64,000 nt of DNA from Arctopsyche grandis (GCF_051622035.1 NC_135359.1:21362001-21426000); one strand, 5' to 3'; counted from the first letter of the stretch, positions 11,006 to 22,560 are shown. The notes: a model not told the origin generated them from the sequence alone. Translations and numbers: made by a program.

Positions 11006-13127
11006 ATGGAAGTGAAAACGGTCGAAGTTGAAGATGAAGAGACGCCGTTCCTGGACGTGGATGGACTGCAGCAGCACGGCATCAACGTGGCCGACATCAA
11101 GAAGCTGAAGATGGCCGGGATCTGCACCATCAAAGGGGTCCACATGACCACGCGCAAGAAACTCGCCGCCATCAAGGGTTTCTCCGAAGCCAAGGTGGAC
11201 AAGATCAAGGAGGCTTGCCAGAAGATTAGCACAGTGGGATTCCTCACGGCGTTAGAAGTCAGCGATCGTCGTAAAAGCGTATTCAAGATCAGCACCGGCA
11301 GCCAGGAACTTGAGCACGTCCTCCTTATATACCCTCCCCCCCCCTAACTATTCTTCCAACCCTCTCCATAGATGTACCCGATTTTGCCTTTATTTTCCTT
11401 GTATATTTCATTCTATCTAAAATTTCATCACTGTGTATGTATTGTATAATTATTTTAATTGATTTGTATAATTTGAGGCAAACGGTCACTTTCTGATTTT
11501 GAATGTCAATTTTCCTATCTAATTAATTATTTAGATTTAATTTTACACAAAGGATTCAAATCATGCTATGAATATGTAAATAGTTTCAACGCTATAAATC
11601 TTTTCTTATACTAAAAGTAAATATTAAATTTGCAAGCAACACTATTATTGAATTTTGGAATTGTACAAAAAAGTTGCGGCTTTCAATATTTTTTCAATGC
11701 GATATGGATCCTTTTTTTTTTGAAGTACGCAAATTAAATAATGATTTAAGTAGAAATGTAAGATAATATTTCATCAATAACACAACAATATTGTATTTCC
11801 GACGATATATATGTATAATAGGAACTTTATCAAGATCGTTTCATGCTTTGATCTATTATAGTATCGTACCAAAGATTTGATCTAGAGAGGGGGGCAAGGG
11901 GTCATGCCGAACAAATAAAAATATTTTTATCGCAAATACAATCAAATTAACTAAGCAGTTATAAAAAAATATTTAAAAGAATAAAATCTAACTTCCTTTT
12001 CTTACTACAAATCTTTTGAATTACTTTCGTCGTTATTTTTTTTAAAAACTTGACCCCCCTCGGGTGCTGCTTACATCTTTAACTTAAATTAATAATGAAA
12101 ATGATAAATAGAGAATGCAATTATAAAATCAGAGAATAACTCAAGTCTCATCAATTTACATATATAACAAACATTATACAATTTTTTCAATAAATTTTTA
12201 GTACTTTGATGGGTGGCGGAGTAGAATCCATGGCAATCACTGAAGTCTTCGGAGAGTTTCGTACTGGAAAGACCCAACTATCTCATACACTCTGCGTAAC
12301 ATGTCAAATGTCCCAAAATAATGGTTACACCGGAGGCAAAGTCATATTCCTGGACACTGAACACACATTGTATCCTTACCACAATTTAACATTTCTAAAC
12401 AACTATATTTATACATAAGTACTTGACAAAATTTAATCAGCCGACCGGATCGTTTGAGGCCCATTGCTGATAGGTTCAACCTCGATCAAAATGCTGTACT
12501 AGATAACATACTATACGCACGAGCTTACACTTCAGAGCATCAAGTATTAACAAATAAGATATCATATATAAAATACATTGGTTTGATTGAATAACTTGTT
12601 TTTGCTAACAATTTTAACCAGGCCGAATTGTTGGACTACGTTGCTGCAAAATTTCATGAAGAGGCAGGTGTTTTTAAACTTCTAATAGTCGACTCAATCA
12701 TGGCATTGTTTCGAGTAGATTTTTCAGGCAGAGGTGAACTCGCCGATAGACAACAAAAGTTAGCGCAAGTGTTGTCTCGTCTGCAAAAGGTCTTCAGAGT
12801 TCAACTATTCGAGTGCTTGTAAAAAAATACGTTGCATATCTATTAATTTTATTGTACATTTTGGTTCAGATATCTGAAGAGTATAACGTCAGCGTATTTA
12901 TAACGAATCAAATGACTTCAGATCCCGGAGCCACTTTATCGTTCCAAGCAGATCCCAAAAAGCCGATTGGTGGTAACATTCTCGCTCATGCTTCCACCAC
13001 TAGAGTTTCACTAAGAAAAGGAAGAGGTGAAACAAGAATTGCCAAAATATATGACTCACCGGATTTGCCTGAAAGTGAAGCCACGTTTGCAATTACTAAT
13101 GGCGGAATAGCCGATGCAAAAGATTGA
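11006..13127 (+). CDS. DMC1: Meiotic recombinase DMC1 (RecA/RAD51 family)
   Basis: Meiosis-specific strand-exchange ATPase. Exons: 11006-11313, 12202-12369, 12441-12543, 12622-12789, 12870-13127; the total is 334 aa against about 340 in vertebrates. The N-terminal helix-hairpin-helix region reads [20 protein letters not shown]. Walker A is GEFRTGKTQ, split from the N-terminal exon by intron 1. Walker B is [14 protein letters not shown], followed by [20 protein letters not shown] and the L2 region [23 protein letters not shown]1 rather than RAD51 is indicated by TTGSQE-like ISTGSQELD and by [15 protein letters not shown]. Intron 1 has no GT at the frame-correct position; the join needs GA|GCACGT, a GC-AG intron. 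Exon 1 is markedly GC-richer than exons 2-5. The 11006 ATG is preferred over 10979 because family members start near the acidic segment. A possible poly(A) signal is at 13709. Confidence 0.93.
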
Positions 13128-13800
13128 ATTATTAATTTTTACTATAATTTTAAGACTAATATTTTACTATATTATTGTACGGTTTGTAAATTATTAAGTT
13201 GATTTACGGGTTGTAAATTATTCAGTTGATATCTAACATATAAAGTGCCAAGTCATAATGTTGATTCAACTCTAATTGATTAATCGCCATATAAAATAGC
13301 AATGTTATTTTTATTACAAATAACGATGACTGTAATTCATCAACAGCTGAAAGAAATATTTTAAATTTACCTTCTAGTTTTTTAATATTCTCCTTTCAGC
13401 ACTGAATGTACATATGTATGCCTATTCGACACAACAACGAGGAATACTGAAACATCAAACAAAGCAATCGACGTTTTCATTAAAGTAAAATTTAATTATA
13501 GTGAAACACCTCAGTAAAAAGTAAACATTGAACGTGCCTTGAAATGTTTATATTTTATGTTACCATGCCATTGAATTAAAATTCCAATTTTGAAATTGAA
13601 TTTTATATCTACGATTAAATTAATATTAGTTTAGCAATTACAACTGTCTGTGATGATAAATGTCGTTTCATATTTTATCAAAGTTGTGAATTATAATTTG
13701 TTTCCATAATAAATTGTGTTCTCATTCCTGTAATTTTTATTTATTTAATCACTTAAAGCTGACAATTCATTTTTAACATGTTACCTTGGCGTATATTCAG
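13128..13800. other. DMC1 3' flank
   Basis: AT-rich, with no ORF of note. It contains the presumed DMC1 3' UTR, with AATAAA at 13709-13714. Confidence 0.45.
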
Positions 13801-13807
13801 TTTGATA

Positions 13808-14555
13808 TTGTTTTTAAATGCTTCTTATAATTATTAAATAAATTATGTTTACAATATATCTATTTTAACAATCACTGATCTACTGAACATTTTCTATTTT
13901 ACAATTTTATTTCATTTTTGTTAATAATTATAGTAATATATACAGGGGTTTTTTTCCCATGTAATGCAGTGGAACAGCGTTCCGGTACCTTTTTGTCTCG
14001 GAATTTTTTACAAGCCTCATATCATTATGTTTCAAACTAATATAATCTTTTCCAATAAAAAATTTGGCAATAAATGAGTTTTGGCACCTTTTTTCTTCAA
14101 AAAAAATATTATTCTAATGTTAATGTACAGCATAATAGGAAAACGAGATCAAAAACCTATTTACAATTCTTATAAATGCTTATAAATAATATTAATTGTA
14201 AATATGTAGGTTTTTGAGCTCTTTTTCCTATTGGCTTCGTCCACACTACCGATATCTACACCTGATATTTACGAATTTTTCTATAGCCAGTTCCTAAATA
14301 GCAACCACAGGTTGCAATATGGGAACTGGATATGGAAAATTCGAAAATATCGGGTGTAGATATCGGTAGTGTGGATGTAGCCATTATGCTATACATTAAC
14401 ATTAGAATAATATAATACTATGATTACTAACCAAATTAAATTAAATTGTAAAATAGAAAATGATCAGTAGATCAGTAGCTATTAAAATAGATATAAGATG
14501 TATTGTGAACATAATTTAGTAATAATAAAAAGCATTTGAAAATCAAAATCAAAAC
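13808..14555. mobile_element. Foldback element of repeat family 'B'
   Basis: The left arm (13810-14160, from TTTTTAAATGCTTCTTATAA) and right arm (14200-14555, complement of the same) are inverted copies of one repeat. Single copies of this repeat also occur at 29159-29335 and 49247-49445. Shared text includes ACTGATCTACTGATCATTTT and TAATAGGAAAAAGAGCTCAA. Two later insertions interrupt it: a fragment starting CAGGGGTTTTTTTCCCATGT (about 13943-14100) in the left arm and a 150-bp MITE in the right arm. Confidence 0.75.
14233..14382. mobile_element. 150-bp MITE with 3-bp duplication (ATT)
   Basis: The terminal inverted repeats are about 49 bases long with few mismatches: GGCTTCGTCCACACTACCGA at the left and the complement of GGCTACATCCACACTACCGA at the right, both continuing TATCTACACC. 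ATT flanks both ends (14230-14232 and 14383-14385). The same host repeat without the insert (CCTATTATGC) is present at 14125-14150 and 49411-49440, complementary strand. This confirms both borders. Confidence 0.85.
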
Positions 14556-14878
14556 TAAATAATATTAACCAAAGACTCTTAAGTAAACGATCCATTCAGT
14601 TTGTTTATCATATATGTAATTAAGACATTAAATAAGTTTTTTATGTTTATGTTATAAAGGAATCGCCGGCTTTATATAATATATTTGATGGAAGATTATC
14701 AACATGTATATATACTGACAAGTGTTGGAAGATAACCTCACTTTTGGCATCTATGCCGTATTTCGGAAGTGTAGAGTTTAATAATTATTATCTGATACAA
14801 AAATGATATACCTATATATAGATTTTTACTGATAAAAAACACGGTCGTCGTGACAAACAGGTATGCGGTAGTAAAACT
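14556..14878. other. Upstream flank of the omega GST gene
   Basis: AT-rich sequence between the family-B foldback and the first GST ATG. I see no convincing promoter element. Confidence 0.35.
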
Positions 14879-14959
14879 ATGTACGCCATCGTTAATAACC
14901 AATTCAATAAGTTGCTGCCATTCGCGAGAGGTATTTCGCGGTCGGTGGTTGCCTTCACC

Positions 14960-17939
14960 ATGAAAGAGGAAAAGCATTTGGCAAAAGGTGAGCATCGGAT
15001 TTTAAAAATATTGTACAAATGTAACAATTATAATAAGAGTCATCATCGCGATTGCGGATTTTAAAACATTCGAGCGAACCAGCTTGTAGGAATGCTTATG
15101 CTAATGTTTCAATGTCAACCACATGTACAGAATAAAAAAAAAAAAAAACTTGCAGTTTGTAAATAAATTATCATTTTTATATAAAACAAAACTTCATCTA
15201 TTGTTACTACGTACATAGATAAAGTAAAAAACCCAGTATCATTTGCGAATCTCTGATAACTTACTCAAATTTGACCTGTAACATATCACAATAATGGAAT
15301 GTATCAAACGTCACTAAATTTAAGGTGACCATTCTTTTCGAACTCAAAACCAGGTCATTTTTTCCAAAAAGATATTTCTAAAAACTTATGTAACAATTAT
15401 TAATTTTTTAAAATATGAATTCATTTTCTTGACTGCTCTTATGAAATTCTACACGAGACTGGTTAAAATTATACTCGGTGATTAGCAAACGTTTTAAAGT
15501 TTCGATATTCAGTTGCGTTTTATCACTTGAACCACATATTGTTCATCGAGGAAAAAAGTCCTTCAGCAGGTGCATTTGTTCCTGGTAAACGGAAACAACA
15601 TTCGATTAGTTTTCAAATATTTTTATAGGAGACATAATTTTTGCTGAAGACTATATTTAAATCTTTCTATTACATACTATTGGTTAAGAAAGTGTACTGG
15701 TTTTATCTCACGACTTACCAGGACAGATCCTCAAAAAATTAGTACTGTACTAGTAAAATCAGTATGAATGGTCAACTTACCAAATATCAAAATTTTCATT
15801 GCAAAATTTGATTACATTTTTAATGGAAGGTCTATTTAAGCAAATTTTTTTAAATTTAATCAAAAAAGTAATAATCTGGAAGTATTTCTTTTAAAACGAA
15901 ATATTTATTTTTTTGCATTTAAAAAAACTTATTCGTTCTACCATCTACCGAAGAAGAAAAAACATTCTTACAAAAGAGAGGAATCTTGGTAGTAAGGATG
16001 TGCAAGGAAATTGCATTGTGTACAAGGAAATATGAAATGATGCTCTAATTGTCTTGTCGAAAAAAAAAAAATCAAAATTCGACACGGAAATCGTTTCGGC
16101 AATAGCTATTTCTGACAGCCGTTTGTTTTTACAAGTCTTTTTGTATATTGTTGAGCCACGAATTGACGTTGATCACATTGCTCAAGGAGGTATAGGACGG
16201 GAAGTTAATTAAGCGCAACCAAGAACACAACTATCGACTGGAGCAACTATTACATTTAAGATAAATCTGCGCCAAGAATTTTAACGAATGTTCCAAACAG
16301 AAAATAGGAGGCAAAAGATCAATCGTTGAAAGCTGGTTAATAAAGAAAAAGAATATTACCAGTAGAGTACTTCCTCAACAGTGGATTTTGGAAGACTCAT
16401 GATTATTTTTTAGTCAAAGTGGCTGATCACAGTTCAAGAATTGGAAAAAACTGGAGTTGAACATTGCAAAGTCAATTATCGCTACAACTCGGTTGTTCTG
16501 CACCCTGGCGTCCATACTCAAATGTCGAGCACATATGGGTAACAAACGACACAGAGGAACAATCCGTCATCATTTCAAATCGAATTCATTTGGAAACAAC
16601 TGGTCAGAAACGACAACGTATTCAAGTCACTTTTGGATGCAATCAAAAATTTTTCCCTTCCGGAATCTGAATTATAATAACATAAATTTATTTAATTATT
16701 GAAACAGGGGGTTAGGTTTTGTTTTTAATAAAAATATATATTATGTTTAAAAGAAATGCCTCCGGTTAATGGGCATATACCTTTTATTTGCCGATTCAAA
16801 AACAGGTTCATGTCTATTCTTCCGACTTGGAATTTATCGATTTTTCGTTATTAACACACCTTTAAAATATACATAATTGTATATGTGTTTTGTATACGTA
16901 CAAACTCGACAACGAGATACACCGAAACTCGATAAGTTTCAATTTGGTGAAACTCGATAAGTTTCAAGTTGGTATATAATATTTTTACAACAGTCATTAT
17001 TTATTATTTCAGGTTCGCAGTTGCCGCCATTCAATGGCAAACTTCGGATTTATAATATGAGGTTTTGCCCTTATGCTCAAAGAACTGTACTTATTCTCAA
17101 TGCTAAAAAAGTTCCATATGAAGTTGTGAATATAAATCTCACTGAAAAGCCTGAATGGCTTACGAGCAAGAGTCCTTTTGGTACGTACTGTTTAAATGAA
17201 ATCATGATCTTCTATATATGTATGTGTACATATTTCATTACTCCAACTATTATATATTTTTAGGCAAAGTTCCTGCTTTGGAAATAGAAAACAACTTGAC
17301 AATCTATGAGAGTTTAGTAACATCAGACTATCTCGATGATAAGTATCCAAATCCACCACTTACAGCAACAGATCCTCTGAGAAAGGCTCAAGACAAGTTG
17401 ATCATTGAAAACTTTACAGCTGTAAGTTTTCTAATATTTTTAACTCTTTCTCTTCCCTTAATATGTAAATTATATGATTATGGTTTTTTTAGAGCATTGT
17501 GGCATTCTATAAAGCGATGATGCAGAAAGAATCAGCACCAGAAAAACTAAACGAAGGATTAACCTTTGTGCAAAGTGAGCTGGAAAAGCGCTCGACTAAA
17601 TTCCTAGCGGGAAGTCAGCCGGGAATGGTGGATTATATGATATGGCCATGGTTTGAACGTTTCGGTCTTCTTCCATTGCGAGGCTATAAGGATATGGCTA
17701 TGGATCCAATAAAATATAAAACATTAGTGAGTTGTTTTATCTTTCCTCAGGGCTTTCGAATACGAAATAATATATAGTAACATTTTTTTAACCAAACAAT
17801 ATTGTCGTAGATCTCTTGGATGGACCAAATGAAAGAAGATCCAGCTGTTAAAGCTTATTATTTGGACTTGGAAACTCATAACAGATTCTTCGACAAAAGA
17901 GTTAATGGAGATGTTGACTGTTATGATATATTGATATAA
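14960..17939 (+). CDS. GSTO: Glutathione S-transferase, omega class
   Basis: Cytosolic omega GSTs carry a catalytic cysteine and catalyse thiol transfer and dehydroascorbate reduction. Exons: 14960-14987, 17013-17180, 17264-17421, 17493-17726, 17811-17939, all GT-AG, giving 238 aa. The N-terminus [20 protein letters not shown] fits the family. The thioredoxin-fold motif [18 protein letters not shown] supplies the omega-type active-site Cys. [17 protein letters not shown] is the glutathione-binding region with the conserved cis-Pro and Glu-Ser pair. The all-helical C-terminal domain includes [19 protein letters not shown]. Intron 1 is about 2 kb, much longer than the rest. An in-frame ATG at 14879 would add 27 residues (see findings). 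A likely poly(A) signal at 18185 is followed by a long A run. Confidence 0.93.
14988..17012. other. Intron 1 of the omega GST gene
   Basis: This 2-kb intron is AT-rich. It carries overlapping ORFs of 68-81 codons at 16457-16702 that match nothing I know; they may be a decayed transposon. I found no terminal repeats around them. Confidence 0.4.
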
Positions 17940-18453
17940 TGCATACAAGTGTTACGGATCTGTGGTAACCATACAAACTGGTTTTTGAACGAATTTTGTG
18001 TAATGGTTTCTGTGTTATTATATACTATGTACGGTACCCAGTTTTTTCCCAAAGTCACCACTGAATGCATTACCATTGAGATCTATTTACTAATTTGAAA
18101 CTAAATTTGTCACAGACTTAATCTGTAGGTATATTTACAATATATAATATAATTTTTGTTACAATCACATATTGAGTATCTTGTAATAAAAAAAAAAAAA
18201 AAAAAACATTGAATTCAAGTTAATGCTTTATATTTAATAATATAATTGGCCGATTTTAAAAATGTAACATTGCAAAAACACAAAATAAAGTTATCATAAG
18301 TTTAGTCGATAATATTATATTACTTCATAGTTAGAACCTAGGAGAACCACTTTCACTATGAAAGTATGAAATGATTAATTGAAAATATTAATTGGACATA
18401 AATATTTTTGGTATAGTGGTAAACAAAACTACATTATACTATACTACCTAATA
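17940..18453. other. Convergent intergenic region between GSTO and CDT1
   Basis: The 3' ends of the plus-strand GST and the minus-strand CDT1 meet here, with about 510 bp between stop codons. AATAAA at 18185 followed by about 20 A's probably ends the GST transcript. Confidence 0.5.
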
Positions 18454-20968
18454 TCAAGGCATATTTTTATTGGCTGCGGCTTCTAATTTCTTGATTAAAT
18501 TCGTCATATCGGCTTTTTTTGCCAATTTAAGATAATCAACTTTTCGAACAATATGAAACGTTAACCATTCAGGTACTTCTTCACTCAAACATCTTAATAG
18601 TCTAACAAGTTCTTCGTGGGACATTTTAGATGCAAAACTATTGTCAAGTTTAGCTATTACAAAATCTAATGGTAGAATACCTTTCCTTTCGGTGATGAAC
18701 ACGTTTCGTAGAATTTTAGCTAAATCTGGAAGCCTTTGATATATTAAAATATTCTCATTCTGCATTATGGTTCGCGTCATAGTTTGAAGCGCTTTCTCGG
18801 CCTGACGAGCTTTAACTTTCTGCAGTAATGCATTTGGTATACCCTTCAAAGCTGGATTAACGAGAGGAGCATCTGGCGACAAATTTATTTTAATGGTTTG
18901 AGTAGATTGACTCGAATGCAGTATACTATATTTTGGATCATCAGTCTCATCGCTCTTTTCCTGCGATTTTAAATCAGCCAATCTCTGGAGAGCTCTCTCC
19001 ACTCTTGGATTATTACTGAACATTTGCTTCGCTTTTGAAAGTACATCCTGGGCTGTTGAAAATCGCTCAACATGAGGCTCGGGAGGCAAAGCATCACTTT
19101 CAACGTCAGGAATTCGATCCACATCAAATTCCGGATGCCAAACCTTCAAATCCACCCTGGATATTTTAAGAGGGGGATCCAAAGATTTGAGATATTCATC
19201 GTGATGGTCCTTCACTTTTTCTACCAACATGTTGTAAAAACTGCGACGTCTCTCGAGAATTACACTGGGATTCATAACGTCCACTGGAGAGCCAGTTACC
19301 TGATGTACAATAATCGGAGTGATTACCAAATCGTATTCGTCTCTCTTAGAAGTCATTCCAAAGTTTTTGAGTTTTTCACGCGAGAAGCTGTACATATTTG
19401 GGCTAAGGAATTTGATTTGTTCCAGATGCTTTTCGGTAATGTTTCTCTTCAACATATCTTGGGCGGCCGGTTTAACCTTGGAGAAAGTAACCGTTTCGCG
19501 CCGATTGTGAAGCAACGCACAAGCAGTCTCCACAGCTCTGAATACTTCTGCTAGCCATCGGTAATGATGTGGCAGCGTTAGAGTAGATCCAGCAGTTGCT
19601 AACGATGAAAACCGCTGGAACGCTGGTAGCTGTAAAAAAAAAATTAAATATAATTAAAACTATTATATATTTGAACGCTACTAAAATATGCTCAAAGGTT
19701 TATAGCTTGGGTTTAAAATAAACAATATTTAAAAATAATAGTTTGGGATGTCTGTACAATCAATTTCGACATTCACTGAACTGTGTCTATTAACCGTTTG
19801 CCCGCGGTCGTCTTCTATGGAAGCTTTGCGCGACAAGTCTGTATCGCGGCTGTCTTCCATAGAATTTCTGAACTTTGCACGGGATTTTGAGCCTTATATG
19901 CGCCTATTTCAACTGTTTTAAGGTTCAAAATTGGTTGAATATATTACTGAGAGTTGAATGCTATCTATTCAATTTGCTTAAAATGAATATATACCAGTCA
20001 AAATTAGTTTTTTGTGGAACCATACTGAAACCTCGTTTATGTGACGTCACGTCTGTTGAACAATGACGACGATACGTCTCAATTGTATGAAGAATGATTA
20101 TTTGACATTTAAGCCAAAACTACGAGATATATTAGGTATTTTATTGTTTAAAATAATACTTTATGTGTTAATTAACGTATTTGGTTACTTGAGTAAATAT
20201 TAAAATCTGTATTTAAGGTCGAAAACTCGATTGCCAAATTCGCGAAAAAGGTGCCGCGTACGGGGCTTGTTCGCTATATTTATTGCCGCAGGCAAAGGGT
20301 TAACAAAAAATGTCGCTCGACTTGACAATAAATTTAGGTTGGATTTTAAACAAAACAAATATTATGATACATATGTATATTGGTAAGTATTTATATTTGG
20401 AAGTGAAACTTACTTTCGTTGGACTTTTGATCGGACTCCTCAACAACAGCGGTGCTTCTTTGATGGGAGATGTGAATGGGCTGGCTTGTTTCTTCGGACT
20501 CACCGGAACGAGTAATTCAATGGATTTGAACTCTTTGAGAGTGGCCTTTGGAAGTGTTTTTCTCGACGACTGTTCTGCCTCGTCTTGCAGCTTGTCATAG
20601 TTAGCATTGAAAGAATTGAGTTTCGACTTGAGCTCTCGGAGTCGGGAGCTTTTACCAAGGGCTTTTTTGATGTCACCAAGGTTTGGGTTACGAGGTGAGG
20701 GACGAGGGGTGGGAGCAGGATTCTTGACGGGAGAAAGCGGACTCAATTTACGGAAGGGTACTGCGACTTCTTTGGTGCTAGAGGATTCATCTTCAAACGT
20801 CAACTTGGTGACGGCTCGAGAAGGGAGTTGCTTGTCGATGTTGGCGTTGTTGTCCAAAGAATCCAGCTGCAGCAGGTGAATTTTGTTGGGGTGCAGTTCT
20901 CCATCCGTGGAGAATTTTCGCTTGAGTGACCGGACGGAATAATAGTTGGTAATCGAAGCTTGAGCCAT
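18454..20968 (-). CDS. CDT1: DNA replication licensing factor CDT1
   Basis: CDT1 loads the MCM2-7 helicase at origins with ORC and CDC6 and is restrained by geminin. Two exons (minus): 20968-20414 and 19629-18454, GT-AG, giving 576 aa (human about 546). The N-terminus holds a PIP-box-like motif, QASITNYY at residues 3-10, then basic SLKRKF and several SP/TP sites for CDK. Exon 2 starts with the conserved geminin-binding winged-helix region (LPHHYRWLAEVFRAVETACA, then LLHNRRETVTFSKVK). The C-terminal winged helix contacting MCM lies around RKGILPLDFVIAKLDNSF and PEWLTFHIVRKVDYLKL. An upstream in-frame ATG at 21052 would add 28 residues. I chose 20968 because the PIP motif sits at the extreme N-terminus in the family. 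The intron holds a TTAA-flanked MITE. Confidence 0.93.
19790..20303. mobile_element. TTAA-flanked MITE, piggyBac type, copy 1 (in CDT1 intron)
   Basis: This 514-bp block is bounded by TTAA. The ends are inverted repeats: TTAACCGTTTGCCCGCGG at left and the complement of TTAACCCTTTGCCTGCGG at right. It is collinear and highly similar with 36926-37410, for example GGTTCAAAATTGGTTGAATA and GTGTTAATTAACGTATTTGG. No transposase. The TTAA target and CCCTTT-like ends fit a non-autonomous piggyBac-superfamily element. Confidence 0.85.
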
Positions 20969-21357
20969 CGTTTCTTCTTGCAGCTCTACACCAGACCTAG
21001 CGTTTACGTCGACCGCCACTGACAGCGGTGGCGCTGCTTTAGTGACGCCCATCGCGATTCTCGCGCCAAAACCTACCTACGTGGCCCTACCATACCCCTA
21101 TTTATAACCATACTCTTTCGCAATACTAAACTTTTGTAACATACATAGTAAACAAAACCTAGGTGGCCATTGTGGACATCTTAAAGAGACCTTTCCCGAG
21201 GGGTATAAACTAAGGACATAAGTTAAGTTTTGATATGGTAATTTACCAAAATATATAACGTAAAGAATATTAAATATACACTGATTTAAGACATCAAAAC
21301 AAAGAAAAATAATTCATTGAGCTAGGTTGTGGAAACTAGATGATTGTGTTAAGTTAC
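20969..21357 (-). promoter_or_regulatory. CDT1 5' flank
   Basis: Upstream region of CDT1, containing the alternative in-frame ATG at 21052. I could not assign a specific promoter element with confidence. Confidence 0.35.
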
Positions 21358-21374
21358 ATAGATAAAAATAATAA

Positions 21375-21783
21375 TAAAAAAATGCACGTGACACGGTCTC
21401 CGTCACGGGCCCGAATGTGAAACGCCCGAAAACGCAAATATCGGAAGGCAAAGATCGAAAATCGAAAGATCTGAAGTCGAAAGATAAAAAAGGGTCTCTC
21501 CCCCCGTCGTACATACTCAATTTGCGCGAGCAGGATACAACAGGAACAAGAGGAACAGGCTTTTCCTCCCGTATTCTGCACGCGCGCATTAAACAAGGCT
21601 GTATGACAAAAAAAAAGAGAGATAATTTCACCGCATGCCACTCATATATATTATATATACATAGTACTGTTTCCCATGCACCTTTTTTTTATCTTTCGAC
21701 TTAAGATCTTTCGATTTTCGATCTTTGCCTTCCGATATTTGCGTTTTCGGGCGTTTCACTTTCGGTCCCGTGAAGAAGACCGT
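21375..21783. mobile_element. MITE, about 0.4 kb, near-perfect ~95-bp inverted ends
   Basis: The left arm (GTCACGGGCCCGAATGTGAA, then ACGCCCGAAAACGCAAATAT and GGCAAAGATCGAAAATCGAA) is repeated inverted at 21690-21775 almost without change. The outermost few bases are diverged, so exact borders and target duplication are unclear. No coding capacity. Confidence 0.75.
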
Positions 21784-22235
21784 ACACATATGTTACATAG
21801 CCAATAATGATAATAATAGTAAGAATGGATCCTCCCCTCCCGTCTAATTTCATAAGAAGTATAATATACTGTATTTTTATTGAGTTTGAAATTCAAATTA
21901 GCAATGACTGTACCCTGGCTAATAATTATAGCGTTTATTTTAAGACGCATACAATCAAAGTAATTTATACAAAGTAATTTGTTTTTATTTTTTTTGGAAA
22001 ATATTTTTCAGGAGTGTGCCGCTGTATTTTTAATAACCGGTTTGTCTTAATAAAGTTTTCAGTCACAAAGCTTTTGCTTCATCTTCCTTTCCATAAAAAT
22101 TAAAAATTTATTAAAGATTTAGGATAAATTGGATAACTAAAAAAAAGCGTCTCACGCAAAAGTTTTTCGAAGATTCTTATATAAAATATAAAATACAATT
22201 ATAAATATAAATATAAAATTGGTCATAAAGCGCTC
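21784..22235. other. Gene-free spacer
   Basis: AT-rich sequence. I see no ORF, repeat end or RNA gene that I can support. Confidence 0.4.
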
Positions 22236-22395
22236 GCTCAAAAGTCACTAAAATCTCTATAACGGAACATCTGGCAGCCGAAAAGTCCATCATACTAACG
22301 AGAACCCGAGTGTCAAATATTCCGTATTCATGATTTTCATGACAAAAATTATCTTTTGGGCGATCGCAATGTGACTAATAATCTAATTACCACAT
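22236..22395. mobile_element. Copy of foldback/MITE family 'A'
   Basis: The run from AAGTCACTAAAATCTCTATA through CAGCCGAAAAGTCCATCATA to GTGACTAATAATCTAATTAC matches 10205-10384. A short internal segment (CGATAACTATCATAGTAA) present at 10262-10280 is absent here. Confidence 0.75.
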
Positions 22396-22560
22396 ATTCC
22401 ATGTTACACTATTTCGAAACACGAAACGCTTATCAATGCGTAATATTTTCTAATGGTGTAGTGAAAGCGAATGCACCAACAAATAAGAAATGAGATATCA
22501 ACAATTACACTGTTCGACACGAAAAATGGTTCAGGGACAAAATATGACTTTTCTTATGTA

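Noticed and set aside
16457-16702. Overlapping ORFs in GST intron 1
   Set aside because: No similarity I recognise and no terminal repeats or splice sites that would make them exons.
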